The notes below the pieces were generated by a model that made no database searches, had not been told where the DNA came from, and was given only the letters and a program-made list of their open reading frames with translations. Below, one piece after another: positions 35,822-44,680 of a stretch of DNA of 64,000 nt. Both the position numbers and the translations under genes were made by a program. Positions within the stretch are counted from its first letter, which is position 1. Each line of letters starts with the position of its first letter. This stretch comes from Rhizobium grahamii (lineage in GTDB: Bacteria > Pseudomonadota > Alphaproteobacteria > Rhizobiales > Rhizobiaceae), in contig NZ_CP043498.1 of the NCBI RefSeq assembly GCF_009498215.1, forward strand, positions 744,001 through 808,000. The letters are read 5' to 3'.

Positions 35822-36637
35822 CTATTTCGGGAAGTCGGTCGAGACGGCGAGTTCCTTCGCCACCTGCTCGTTCTTCGCCTCGATCACGGCAACCGTATCG
35901 CTGCCGAACGGCATGCGAAGCGGTGGATTGTCGGAATGCGCGAGGGTGATCATCGCTTTCGCGAGACGAGCAGGGTCGCCGGGCTGCTGGTGGTTATGGC
36001 CGGCAGCAAACTCGCGCATCGCGCCGACAGGCGTTTCCAGATAGTCGGCAATCGAGCTTGGACTGATTGCAAGTGAGCTCTCGTCGAGAAAGTCCGTCCG
36101 GAAGAAACCAGGCTCGACGACCGTGACCTTGATGCCGAACGGAGCCACTTCGGCCGCAAGTGCCTCGGAAATGCCCTCGACCGCAAACTTCGTCGAGCAA
36201 TAGACGCCCCAGCCGGCATGCGACATGTAACCGCCGATGGAGGAAATGTTGAGCACGCGGCCGGACCGCTGGCGGCGCATGTGCGGCAGCACGGCGCGCG
36301 TCACCTTCAGAAGGCCAAAGACGTTGGTGGCGTAGAGCTTCTCGATTTCTTCTGTCGTCGCCTCTTCAACCGCACCGAGCAGACCGAAGCCGGCATTGTT
36401 GAGCAGGATGTCGAGTTTGCCGAAGCGCTTCACGGCTGCCTCCGCTGCCTTGTGCGCCGAGGCCTCGTCGGTCACGTCAAGCGATACGGCGAGCAGGTTG
36501 GGGTGATTGCCGAACTTCTCTTCAAGGCCGTTCGGGTTGCGCGCTGTTGCGACGACAGCGTCGCCGGCATTGAGAGCTTCCTGGGTGATAAGGGCGCCGA
36601 ACCCACGCGATGCCCCTGTGATGAACCAAACGCGCAT
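35822..36637 (-). CDS. SDR-family oxidoreductase
   Basis: A 271-residue classical SDR starting at ATG 36637 (AAGGAG 6 nt upstream; the longer open frame would run into the LysR promoter). The cofactor motif TGASRGFG is near residues 7-14, NNAG near 80, and the active site is Ser in NISSIGG plus Tyr-x3-Lys (YCSTK). The family covers many small ketone or aldehyde reductases and the substrate is not predictable. It is divergent from a LysR-type gene across 113 nt, an arrangement implying control by that regulator. Confidence 0.9.
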   Translation of the reverse strand: MRVWFITGASRGFGALITQEALNAGDAVVATARNPNGLEEKFGNHPNLLAVSLDVTDEASAHKAAEAAVKRFGKLDILLNNAGFGLLGAVEEATTEEIEKLYATNVFGLLKVTRAVLPHMRRQRSGRVLNISSIGGYMSHAGWGVYCSTKFAVEGISEALAAEVAPFGIKVTVVEPGFFRTDFLDESSLAISPSSIADYLETPVGAMREFAAGHNHQQPGDPARLAKAMITLAHSDNPPLRMPFGSDTVAVIEAKNEQVAKELAVSTDFPK

Positions 36638-36750
36638 GACGATCTCCTTTGTCCGTTGCGCTGCAATTTGCTTACGGAGTGAAGGTAGCGTATCGACATA
36701 ACTGAGAGAATTTACGTTGTGTTTTATGAGTTGCTGAGAAAAATTCATCA
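36638..36750. promoter_or_regulatory. Divergent promoter region between SDR and LysR genes
   Basis: The 113-nt spacer between oppositely oriented genes should contain the LysR binding site. A/T-rich stretch 36690-36745 includes ATAACTGAGAGAATTTAC and other T-N11-A type spacings, but no single perfect palindrome stands out. Confidence 0.4.
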
Positions 36751-37656
36751 ATGAAGCGTGTGCGCTCCACCGATCTCGCGATCTTCCTGGCGATCGCCAA
36801 CCACCGAAGCTTCCGCAAGGCGTCGGTCGAACTGGGAGTGACGGCCTCCGCGCTAAGCCATGCGCTGCGGGCGATCGAGGAGCGGCTTGAGGTTCGCCTT
36901 GTCAACCGGACGACGCGCGGCGTGGCGCTGACCGAAGCCGGCGAACGACTGTTCGATCGCATCCGCCCTGCATTTCTCGATATCGACGCCGCCCTCGACG
37001 ATCTCAACAGTTTCCGCGGCCAGCCGCACGGCAAGCTGCGCATCAATGCGGCGCGCGCCTCGACCAAGCTCGTGCTCCTGCCGATCGTCGCTCGCTTCCT
37101 GAAGGCTTACCCTTCTGTCGAGGTCGAGATCGTTATCGACGATGCGCTTGTTGATATGGTGTCATCGGGCTTCGACGCCGGCGTGCGGTTCGGCGAGAGC
37201 GTCGCGGCGGATATGATCGCGGTGCCGATCGGTCCGCGCCATCGCTTCGCCGTCGTCGCGTCGCCCGGATATTTCGAGGGCAGGGGGCGACCGCTGACGC
37301 CGCACGATCTGCGCGACCACGAATGCGTACGCTACCGCTTTGCCGGCGGCGCCTTCTATCGATGGGAGTTCGAACGCGGCGGCATAGAGCTTGAGATCGA
37401 GGTCGGCGGTCCCCTGACCTTGGGCGATCAGGACATCATTCTGGACGCCGTATTGCAGGGCTGCGGCCTCGGATACCTTTTCGAAGACCAGGTGAAGGAA
37501 GCGATTTCCGAAGGAAGGCTGGTCCGGGTACTGGAAGACTGGTGCCCCTTTTATCCGGGCTTCTTCCTCTATTACCCGAGCCGCCGGCAACTGCCGACAG
37601 CGCTGCGGGCCTTCATCGATTTTGTCAAAGCCGAGAGGATGCAGCCTCAGGCTTGA
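36751..37656 (+). CDS. LysR-family transcriptional regulator
   Basis: A 301-residue LTTR. The winged helix-turn-helix occupies about residues 5-65 (FLAIANHRSFRKASVELGVTASALSHALRAIEERLEVRLVNRTTRGVALTEAGE), followed by the linker helix and the periplasmic-binding-like effector domain (about 92-297). The SALSHALRAIEERLGVRL-type group includes many regulators of adjacent SDR genes. It probably regulates the divergent SDR gene; the inducer is unknown. Its 3' end overlaps that of the convergent GST gene by 10 nt. Confidence 0.93.
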   Translation: MKRVRSTDLAIFLAIANHRSFRKASVELGVTASALSHALRAIEERLEVRLVNRTTRGVALTEAGERLFDRIRPAFLDIDAALDDLNSFRGQPHGKLRINAARASTKLVLLPIVARFLKAYPSVEVEIVIDDALVDMVSSGFDAGVRFGESVAADMIAVPIGPRHRFAVVASPGYFEGRGRPLTPHDLRDHECVRYRFAGGAFYRWEFERGGIELEIEVGGPLTLGDQDIILDAVLQGCGLGYLFEDQVKEAISEGRLVRVLEDWCPFYPGFFLYYPSRRQLPTALRAFIDFVKAERMQPQA

Positions 37657-38243
37657 GGCTTCAGTTCGCCGTAGGCCGGAAATTTCTTCTGGAAGTCGCG
37701 GCTCCAGCCGATGAGTTCGGCATGGTCGGCTTCCCACTGCCCCTTGAAGCGTAGATCAAGGTAACCCAGCACCGCGGCGAGAGCGAAATGCCCGCCATGC
37801 AGCCGCTTTCCGATCTTCGGCAGATGAACGCTCAGATGGTTCAAGCCGCTGACGGCTTTCTTCCACTGCCGGTCGATCCACGGCTGGTGGATCTTCTCTT
37901 CGTCACGGAAGCGCCGTTCGTAGACGATTGCCAGCAGGCAATCGCAAATGCCGTCGCACAAGGCTTCAAGAATTTCCGCCTCGGTGCGCTTGCCATTCTT
38001 GGACGGGTAAAGCCGCTTGCCCTTCAGACGGCCGAAGTAATGCATAATGGCGACGCTGTCGAAGATCGACAGGCCGTCATCGGTCAGCAAGGTCGGGATT
38101 TTGCCGAGCGGATTGTTGTCGACCAGAACAGCCGGGCCGGCATTCGTATCGACGCGGATCTCGGTAGCATCGAGCTCCAGATAGCGCGCAGCCATGCGGA
38201 CCTTGCTGGAATAGGGAGATGTCGGCGAGCAAAGGATCTTCAT
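37647..38243 (-). CDS. Glutathione S-transferase family protein
   Basis: A 198-residue GST from ATG 38243. The thioredoxin-like N-terminal domain begins MKILCSPTSPYSSKVRMAARYLEL, with Ser/Cys near the position of the catalytic residue, the cis-Pro in GKIPTL (about 50) and the glutathione-contacting DSVAIMHYF. The C-terminal helical domain includes FALAAVLGYLDLRF. It belongs to the general bacterial GST group close to YibF. Substrate is unknown. The upstream in-frame extension of 21 codons has no similarity. Confidence 0.87.
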   Translation of the reverse strand: MKILCSPTSPYSSKVRMAARYLELDATEIRVDTNAGPAVLVDNNPLGKIPTLLTDDGLSIFDSVAIMHYFGRLKGKRLYPSKNGKRTEAEILEALCDGICDCLLAIVYERRFRDEEKIHQPWIDRQWKKAVSGLNHLSVHLPKIGKRLHGGHFALAAVLGYLDLRFKGQWEADHAELIGWSRDFQKKFPAYGELKPQA

Positions 38244-38302
38244 GGCGGCTCTTTCGGAACGGGCGTGTTGCGGCGCGACTATTTCTCGCCGCAAAGAGTC
38301 GG

Positions 38303-39172
38303 TCAACCGTTCTTCGCCACCTTGTTTTCACCGCGCAGCCAGAATGCGCGATGCGATGCATAGCGATCCTGCGCCAGATGATCCTTGAGGGCGGGTAGAA
38401 GAGCGTGCAACTCGTCCTTCAGTGTGAAGGGTGGGTTGACGATAACAAGCCCGGAGCCGGTCAATCCGGTAATCCCCCGGTCGCTGCGAACGCTGAGTTC
38501 CGCGCAGAGCATCTTCGGAATGTCGAGGTCCTGCAGCGCCTCATGGAATTCCTTGATGGGTGCGCCCTTCTTCAGCGGATACCACAGGCAATAGGTGCCG
38601 CCCGGGAAGCGGCGATAGGCCTTCGCCAGGCCGTCGACCAGACGCTCGTATTCGCCATCCTCCTCAAACGGCGGATCGACGAGGACGATGCCGCGCTTCT
38701 CCTTCGGCGGCAGGTGTGCGCCGAGCGAAAGCCAGCCGTTCAGTTCGGTGATCCGGACATGATGGTCGCCCTCGAACAGCCGGTGCAGCCGCGCGAAATC
38801 CTCCGGATGCAGTTCCATCGCGGAGAGCCTGTCCTGTGGCCGAAACAGCATGCGGGCGAGCTTCGGAGAGCCGGGATAGAAGCGGATGCCGCCCTCCGGG
38901 TTCAGTTCTCGCACGGCGGTAAGATAGGGCTCAAGCAGCTCGGCGACCTGCGGGGCAAGTTCCGCGTCCAGAAGCTTGCCGATGCCCTCGCTCCATTCGC
39001 CGGTCTTTTGTGCCTCCTCGGAGGAGAGGTCGTAGAGCCCGATGCCGCCATGCGTATCGAGCACGCGAAAGCCTGCATCCTTCTTCTGCATGTAGCGGAT
39101 CAGCCGGGCAAGAACGGCGTGCTTGAGCACATCGGCAAAATTGCCCGCGTGGTAGATATGGCGGTAGTTCAT
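38303..39172 (-). CDS. rlmJ: 23S rRNA (adenine-2030 N6) methyltransferase
   Basis: A 289-residue RlmJ (YhiR). The N-terminal MNYRHIYHAGNFADVLKHAVL, the DTHGGIGLYDL motif (about residues 39-49) that binds SAM, and the catalytic DPPFE (about 165) are diagnostic. It methylates A2030 of 23S rRNA, a non-essential modification. The length and all motifs agree with E. coli RlmJ. It is divergent from the molybdopterin oxidoreductase gene across 83 nt. Confidence 0.95.
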   Translation of the reverse strand: MNYRHIYHAGNFADVLKHAVLARLIRYMQKKDAGFRVLDTHGGIGLYDLSSEEAQKTGEWSEGIGKLLDAELAPQVAELLEPYLTAVRELNPEGGIRFYPGSPKLARMLFRPQDRLSAMELHPEDFARLHRLFEGDHHVRITELNGWLSLGAHLPPKEKRGIVLVDPPFEEDGEYERLVDGLAKAYRRFPGGTYCLWYPLKKGAPIKEFHEALQDLDIPKMLCAELSVRSDRGITGLTGSGLVIVNPPFTLKDELHALLPALKDHLAQDRYASHRAFWLRGENKVAKNG

Positions 39173-39255
39173 TTTCGCTGATGCCCGTGATGAATTCGGC
39201 TGATCGACGTCATTTGTGACTTTTGGCTGGTTTCCGGTTCGAATATAGAAAAGCC

Positions 39256-41394
39256 ATGAACATTGCGACCCCCATTCACGCCAAATCCGCCAAGTCGAAT
39301 GTCAGGCTCGGTCACACCGCTTGTCCGCACGACTGTCCCTCCACCTGCGCGCTGGAGGTGGAGATCGGCGACGACGGTCGCATCGGCCGCGTGCGGGGCG
39401 CAAACGATCACAGCTACACCTCGGGCGTTATCTGCGCGAAGGTCGCGCGCTATGCCGAGCGGCTCTACCATCCGGACCGGCTGATGCATCCGCTGCGTCG
39501 GGCCGGCGCCAAGGGGGCAGGGCAGTGGCAGCAGATTTCCTGGGACGCAGCTCTGGATGAAATCGCCGAAGCCTTCGTCAAGGCGGAAGCGAAAGACGGT
39601 AGCGAAGCGATCTGGCCCTATTTCTACGCCGGGACCATGGGCTGGGTTCAGCGCGATTCGATCGAGCGGCTGCGCCACGCCAAGCGCTATTCCGGTTTCT
39701 TCTCGTCGATCTGCACCAATCCGGCCTGGACCGGCTTCACCATGGCCACCGGCACGCTGCGCGGACCCGACCCGCACGAGATGGGCCGCACCGATTGCGT
39801 GGTGATCTGGGGCACGAACGCGGTGTCCACGCAGGTCAACGTGATGACCCACGCCATCAAGTCCCGCAAGGAACGTGGCGCCAAGATCGTCGTCGTTGAC
39901 ATCTACGAAAATCCGACGATGAAGCAGGCCGATATGGCGCTGATCGTCAAGCCGGGCACCGACGCGGCGCTCGCCTGTGCCGTCATGCACATCGCCTTCC
40001 GCGACGGCTATGCCGATCGTGAGTACATGGCGAAGTATGCCGACGACCCCGCCGGTCTTGAAGCGCACCTGAAGACGAAGACACCCGAATGGGCCGCCGC
40101 CATCACCGGCCTTTCCGTCGACGAGATCGAGGCCTTCGCGCGCCTCGTCGGCACGACGAAGAAGAGCTATTTCCGCCTCGGCTACGGCTTCACCCGCCAG
40201 CGCAACGGTGCGGTCGCCATGCATGCGGCGGCCTCGATCGCGACGGTGCTCGGCTCCTGGCAGTATGAGGGCGGCGGTGCCTTCCACTCCAACAGCGATA
40301 TCTTCCGCATGAACAATGCGGAACTGACCGGCAAGTCGATGAAGGACGCGGATATCCGCATGATCGACCAATCGCAGATCGGCCGCGCGCTGACCGGCGA
40401 TGCCGTAGCGCTCCGCCATCGCGGTCCCGTGGCGGCCATGCTGATCCAGAACACCAATCCGGTAAACATCGCCCCCGAACAACGGCTGGTAAAGCGCGGC
40501 TTTGCCCGCGACGACCTGTTTGTCGCGGTGCACGAGCAGTTCATGACGGATACCGCCGAGATGGCCGATATCGTCATCCCGGCAACGATGTTCGTCGAGC
40601 ATGACGATATCTATCGCGCCGGAGGCCAGAACCACATCCTGCTCGGCCCGAAGCTGGTCGAGCCTCCGGAGACGGTGCGAACAAACCTGTTCGTGATCGA
40701 AGAACTGGCCAAGCGCCTCGGTGTTGCGGATCGTCCGGGCTTCGGCTTCACGGCGCGCGAAATGATCGACCGTGTCCTTCAGGACAGCAACCTGCCGGGG
40801 TACGATCATTTCCTTGAACACAAATGGTTCGACCGCCAGCCGGATTTCGAGGACGCGCATTTCCTCAAGGGTTTCGCGCATCCCGACGGCAAGTTCCATT
40901 TCCGCCCGGACTGGGTCGAAGGCGCCGCGCCGAACAAGCCGCCGGCCGCTGTCGGTGCTCTCGGACCACACGAGCAGCTGCCGGCGTTCCCGGATCAGGT
41001 TGATGTCATCGAGCTTGCCGATGCCGAGCATCCTTTCCGCCTCGCAACGTCGCCGGCCCGTAACTTCCTGAATTCGAGCTTCGCTGAAACGAAGACCTCG
41101 CGTCAGAAGGAAGGGCGGCCGGAACTGATGATGAACCCGGCCGACGCCCTTGCCGGTGGTATCGACCATGGCGATCTCGTGCGGATCGGAAACGACCGTG
41201 GCGACCTCAGGATCCATGTGCGCGTCACCGAAGAGGTGAAGCCGGGCGTGTTGATCGCCGAGGGTCTCTGGCCGAACAAGGCGCATGTCGACGGCGAGGG
41301 CATCAACGTCCTGACCGGCGCCGATCCGGTCGCACCCTATGGCGGCGCGGCGGTTCACGACAACAAGGTCTGGCTGCGCAAGGATGTCGCATGA
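39256..41394 (+). CDS. Molybdopterin-dependent oxidoreductase (DMSO reductase superfamily)
   Basis: A 712-residue protein from ATG 39256. An N-terminal [4Fe-4S] site is formed by Cys23, Cys27, Cys31 and Cys60 (ACPHDCPSTCAL...VICAK). Molybdopterin guanine dinucleotide binding segments follow, including GTNAVSTQVNVM, LIVKPGTDAALACAVMH and the C-terminal MMNPADALAGGIDHGDLVRI domain. There is no twin-arginine signal, so it is cytoplasmic, unlike many respiratory members. The substrate and electron partner are not evident; no Fe-S or membrane subunit gene is adjacent. Its stop overlaps the nudK start (ATGA). Cofactor genes moaD/moaE lie 8 kb away. Confidence 0.88.
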   Translation: MNIATPIHAKSAKSNVRLGHTACPHDCPSTCALEVEIGDDGRIGRVRGANDHSYTSGVICAKVARYAERLYHPDRLMHPLRRAGAKGAGQWQQISWDAALDEIAEAFVKAEAKDGSEAIWPYFYAGTMGWVQRDSIERLRHAKRYSGFFSSICTNPAWTGFTMATGTLRGPDPHEMGRTDCVVIWGTNAVSTQVNVMTHAIKSRKERGAKIVVVDIYENPTMKQADMALIVKPGTDAALACAVMHIAFRDGYADREYMAKYADDPAGLEAHLKTKTPEWAAAITGLSVDEIEAFARLVGTTKKSYFRLGYGFTRQRNGAVAMHAAASIATVLGSWQYEGGGAFHSNSDIFRMNNAELTGKSMKDADIRMIDQSQIGRALTGDAVALRHRGPVAAMLIQNTNPVNIAPEQRLVKRGFARDDLFVAVHEQFMTDTAEMADIVIPATMFVEHDDIYRAGGQNHILLGPKLVEPPETVRTNLFVIEELAKRLGVADRPGFGFTAREMIDRVLQDSNLPGYDHFLEHKWFDRQPDFEDAHFLKGFAHPDGKFHFRPDWVEGAAPNKPPAAVGALGPHEQLPAFPDQVDVIELADAEHPFRLATSPARNFLNSSFAETKTSRQKEGRPELMMNPADALAGGIDHGDLVRIGNDRGDLRIHVRVTEEVKPGVLIAEGLWPNKAHVDGEGINVLTGADPVAPYGGAAVHDNKVWLRKDVA

Positions 41395-41983
41395 CGAAAT
41401 TTGACAAGGCAAAAGCCGAGATCGTCGACGAAAAGACGCTCTCGAACGGCTGGACGCGCCTGAGCGGTTTCCAGATCGACTATACGGATTCCGAGGGCGA
41501 GACACACCGGCTGCAGCGCGAGGTCTATCATCGCACGCCGGCCGCGACCATCCTGCTCTACGATCCCAAGCGAGACACCGTTGTCCTCGTCCGCCAGTTC
41601 CGGCTGCCGGTCTTCCTTCATGGCGAGCCGGCCTGGATCATCGAGGCCCGGCAGGGCTGCTTGATGGCGATGCCCCGGAAGCGGCCATCCGCCGCGAAGC
41701 CGAGGAAGAGACCGGTTTCCGCGTCCGCGACGTCCGCTTTCTCTTCAAGGCCTACAGTTCGCCGGGCTCGAGCATGGAGTTGCTGCATTTCTTTGCCGCC
41801 TCTATCGACACTACCGACCGCGTCTCCGACGGCGGCGGTCTTGCCCACGAGCACGAGGACATCGAGGTTCTGGAGGTCCCACTCGACAAGGCGGTGGCGA
41901 TGATCGAGCACGGCGAGATCATCGACCTGAAGACCATCACGCTCCTGCAATGGGCGGCAATGAACCGCGGCGCCCTGCGCTAG
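41391..41983 (+). pseudogene. nudK: Frameshifted NudK-type GDP-mannose pyrophosphatase
   Basis: The first 85 codons (to WIIEA) match NudK (REVYHRTPAATILLYDPKRDTVVLVRQFRLP), after which the frame goes wrong. One added C in the CCC at 41647-41649 restores a 197-residue protein with AGLLDGDAPEAAIRREAEEETGF (Nudix box), SPGSSMELLHFF and EDIEVLEVPLDKAVAMI, closely parallel to E. coli NudK over its whole length. The second half therefore remains intact in the +1 frame down to the TAG at 41981. NudK hydrolyses GDP-mannose. Either the gene recently lost one base or the base is missing from the assembly; unmutated downstream sequence favours the latter or a very recent event. Confidence 0.9.
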
Positions 41984-42381
41984 GGCATCTGTTGCAAGTG
42001 TTCTGCCGCTGCCGCGGTTCTCAGCTTCGCGTCCATTGTCGCAAGCGGCACGGCCTGAGCCAGGGCAAGGGCGAGATAAGCCGCGTCATAGCCCGACAAG
42101 TGATGCTTTCGCGCGAGGCGGATGATCGTCTGGTGGTCGTCGTCGAACATTGTTCTCAGCGGGAGACTTTCGAGGCGCACAAGGCAACCCAGAATGTCCT
42201 CGGTTGTGATGCGCCGCCTGCGCTCCGCGACCAGCAGAATGTTGCGCATTTCATGCCAGAAGAGATCCGGCACGAACGCATCCTCGATCTCCAAACGGGA
42301 TAACGCAGCTTCTGCCTCGGTATTCTCCTCGTCGGGCAGCAGCCAGGCTGCGGCGATCGATGCGTCAGCGACAAAAGGCAT
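41980..42381 (-). CDS. vapC: VapC-type PIN-domain toxin
   Basis: A 133-residue PIN-domain ribonuclease. The acidic active site is complete: Asp6, Glu44, Asp99 (GYDAAYLALA) and Asp117 (TMDAKL). VapC toxins cut tRNA or rRNA and are held in check by the cognate antitoxin encoded just upstream. The start overlaps the antitoxin stop (TGATG). Its stop codon and that of the convergent nudK lie in one CTAG. Confidence 0.92.
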   Translation of the reverse strand: MPFVADASIAAAWLLPDEENTEAEAALSRLEIEDAFVPDLFWHEMRNILLVAERRRRITTEDILGCLVRLESLPLRTMFDDDHQTIIRLARKHHLSGYDAAYLALALAQAVPLATMDAKLRTAAAAEHLQQMP

Positions 42382-42620
42382 CAGCGGCGTCCTTCAAGCC
42401 GCCATTGCTGTATCTCATCAGCGGTCGTCTTTGTACGCTCCGCTCGCTCGATCCGGAGCAGGCGGATGGCCTGCGCGCGCTCTTCGCGATCGTCGATTCT
42501 GGTCAGCCGTGCAACAGGGACGCTGCCACGCGAGATTTCGATCTCCTGTCCCGCTTCGACCTGCGTCAGAAGCTCGGACAGGCGCGTCTTTGCTTCAGCC
42601 ACCTTAACCTTGATCGTCAT
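42381..42620 (-). CDS. Phd/YefM-type antitoxin of the VapC toxin
   Basis: A 79-residue protein: VKVAEAKTRLSELLTQVEAGQEIEISRGSVPVARLTRI is the Phd/YefM DNA-binding fold (residues about 3-42), and the charged C-terminal helical part should wrap the toxin active site. Antitoxins of this class repress their own promoter together with the toxin. It precedes vapC with a one-base overlap, the usual order. GGAGCAGG lies just upstream of ATG 42620 as ribosome site. Confidence 0.92.
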   Translation of the reverse strand: MTIKVKVAEAKTRLSELLTQVEAGQEIEISRGSVPVARLTRIDDREERAQAIRLLRIERAERTKTTADEIQQWRLEGRR

Positions 42621-42661
42621 TTCCTGCTCCTTGCCTTGCTGAATCTAGCCTCCCTGTAAAA

Positions 42662-42683
42662 GTTGGTCAACTGCATGACCAAC
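42662..42683. promoter_or_regulatory. Palindromic operator-like site between the toxin-antitoxin pair and phnM
   Basis: A perfect inverted repeat GTTGGTCA-ACTGCA-TGACCAAC lies 42 nt before the antitoxin start and 80 nt before phnM. Such a site could be the autorepression operator of the toxin-antitoxin pair, or a GntR-type operator (TGGTC/GACCA half-sites) for phnM. Confidence 0.55.
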
Positions 42684-42763
42684 CTGTAGTGTGTTCACAC
42701 CGATGTCATGAATCAGCGCTATGCGCTCCGCCTTGTCATAAATACCTGCCTGGAGAAGAACCG

Positions 42764-43927
42764 ATGTGGCTCAGCAATTTTACTCTTGTCCTTCCAGATG
42801 AGATCGTGAGCCACGGCTCGGTCCGTGTCGAGGATGGCGTCATCGCTGAAATCCGTCCCGAACCGGTCGCCAACGCTGCGATCGAGGGCGGCGGGCGTCT
42901 GCTGATGCCGGGCTTCGTGGACCTTCACGGTGACATGGTGGAGCGCGAGATTGCGCCGCGCCCGAATGCACCGATGCCGATCGATTTCAGCATCCACGAA
43001 CTGGACAAGAAGCTTGCAGCCGCAGGCGTCACGACCGCATTCGCGGCCGTCTCCTTCGCGACGGAAAGCGTCTACGGCCACGTCCGCTCGCTCGAAACGA
43101 CATCGGCCGTGATCGAAAGCATCAGCCGATTGAAGAACAACCTGCTCATCGATCATCGTGTCCATGCGCGCTACGAGATCACCAATCTCGGCGCCGCGCC
43201 GACGCTCGAAAAGCTGCTCGATGCCGGCCATGTCGACATGGTCTCGCTGACGGATCACACGCCGGGGCAGGGGCAGTACAACAACATCGAGAGTTACATC
43301 CTGAGCATCGCCGAACGTCGCGCCATTTCCGAGGAGATGGCCGCCGAGATGGTCGCCAAGCGTATCGAGATGCGCAACAATCCTGACATCGAGATCAAGC
43401 TGAAGCAGATCGTCGATCTTGCGCTGAAGCACAAGCTGTCGCTCGCCTCCCACGATGACGATAGCGCCGAGAAGGTCGCGCAGATGCACGATCTCGGCGT
43501 TACGATCAGCGAATTTCCGGTGACGCTACCGGCAGCGGAAGAAGCGCGGCGTCGCGGTCTCTGGACGCTGATGGGCGCACCGAACGCGCTGCGTGGCCAA
43601 TCGATGTCCGGCAATCTCAGCGCATTGGATGCCGCTGCCGCCGGCCTTCTGACCGTCATCGCCGCCGACTATCATCCTGCGGCCTTCGTGCCCGGCATCT
43701 TTAAGATCGCCGAGCGCACGAGCCTGCCGCACGCCGTCGCCATGGCGACCCGCAATGCGGCGCGCTCCGCCGGCCTTATGGATCGCGGGGAAATTGCCGT
43801 CGGTCAGCAGGCCGATCTGGTTGTCATCGAAGACGGTGACGTGCATCGCATCCGCGCGACCTTCCGCAAGGGTTTGTTCGTCTACAGCGATGGCACGCTG
43901 CATCAGCCTCGGGCGCTTGCCGCCTGA
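42764..43927 (+). CDS. phnM: Alpha-D-ribose 1-methylphosphonate 5-triphosphate diphosphatase
   Basis: A 387-residue amidohydrolase-fold protein from ATG 42764 (GGAG 8 nt upstream). Metal-site segments are LHGDMVE (His55, Asp57), the SLTDHTPGQGQY loop (about 170-181) and ASHDDDS (about 225), all characteristic of PhnM; the C-terminal VGQQADLVVIEDGDVHRI is also typical. PhnM removes diphosphate from ribose methylphosphonate triphosphate before carbon-phosphorus lyase acts. No other phn gene is present in the window, so this copy is detached from the C-P lyase cluster. Confidence 0.9.
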   Translation: MWLSNFTLVLPDEIVSHGSVRVEDGVIAEIRPEPVANAAIEGGGRLLMPGFVDLHGDMVEREIAPRPNAPMPIDFSIHELDKKLAAAGVTTAFAAVSFATESVYGHVRSLETTSAVIESISRLKNNLLIDHRVHARYEITNLGAAPTLEKLLDAGHVDMVSLTDHTPGQGQYNNIESYILSIAERRAISEEMAAEMVAKRIEMRNNPDIEIKLKQIVDLALKHKLSLASHDDDSAEKVAQMHDLGVTISEFPVTLPAAEEARRRGLWTLMGAPNALRGQSMSGNLSALDAAAAGLLTVIAADYHPAAFVPGIFKIAERTSLPHAVAMATRNAARSAGLMDRGEIAVGQQADLVVIEDGDVHRIRATFRKGLFVYSDGTLHQPRALAA

Positions 43928-43938
43928 GGGCACGGAAT

Positions 43939-43968
43939 ATGTCCCGAGAGGGGAGCCTTTCGGGACAT
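43939..43968. terminator. Hairpin between convergent phnM and purN
   Basis: ATGTCCCGA and TCGGGACAT form a perfect 9-bp stem with a 12-base loop, 9 nt after phnM. There is no U-tract, so it may act as an mRNA 3' end stabiliser or a weak terminator for both converging genes. Confidence 0.5.
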
Positions 43969-44009
43969 GGATATGCGTAGAAACAGAGAATTGGAGCAGG
44001 GCGGGTGCT

Positions 44010-44680
44010 TCAGGCGCCTTCGCCGATCAGCGAGATAACGCTGCTGCGTTCCGCCGGCGCTGCTGCAGCGTCGGTGCTGACGGCCTTGCCGCGCTCCATC
44101 TTCACCTTGCCTTGGGCAAAGAGCCGCAGCGCCTGCGGGTAAAGCTGATGCTCGACTGTGAGCACGCGTGCCGCGAGGCTGTCAGCAGTATCGCTGGAGA
44201 GAACAGGAACGGCCGCCTGGCCGATGACCGGTCCCTCATCCATGCCTTCGGTGACGAAATGCACCGTGCAGCCGGCGATCCGCATCCCGGCGTCGATGGC
44301 GCGCTGATGCGTGTGCAGGCCAGGAAACAGCGGCAGCAGGGAAGGGTGGATGTTGATCATCCGTCCCTCGTAGCGCTGGATGAATGTGCCACTCAGCAGT
44401 CGCATGTAGCCTGCAAGGCAGAGAATGTCCGGAGACAGCTGATCGAGCGCGGCAAAGATTGCCTCCTCGTGCGCTTCCTTGCTCGCATAGTCCTTGCGCA
44501 CGAAGGCAAAGGTCGCAATGCCCTCGGCTGACGCCTTGGCGAGCCCGCCGGCGTCGGCCTTGTCGGAGATCACGCCGACGATTTCAGCCGGATAGTCGCC
44601 AGCCTTGGCGGCTGCGACCAGCGCCATCATGTTGGAACCGCCGCCGGAGATGAAGACGACGACGCGTTTGCGCGGCGATG

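Noticed and set aside
39169-41505. A 778-codon open frame antisense to the molybdopterin oxidoreductase
   Set aside because: It mirrors the GC-rich third-codon positions of a gene with clear Fe-S and cofactor motifs, and has no recognisable domain or ribosome site.
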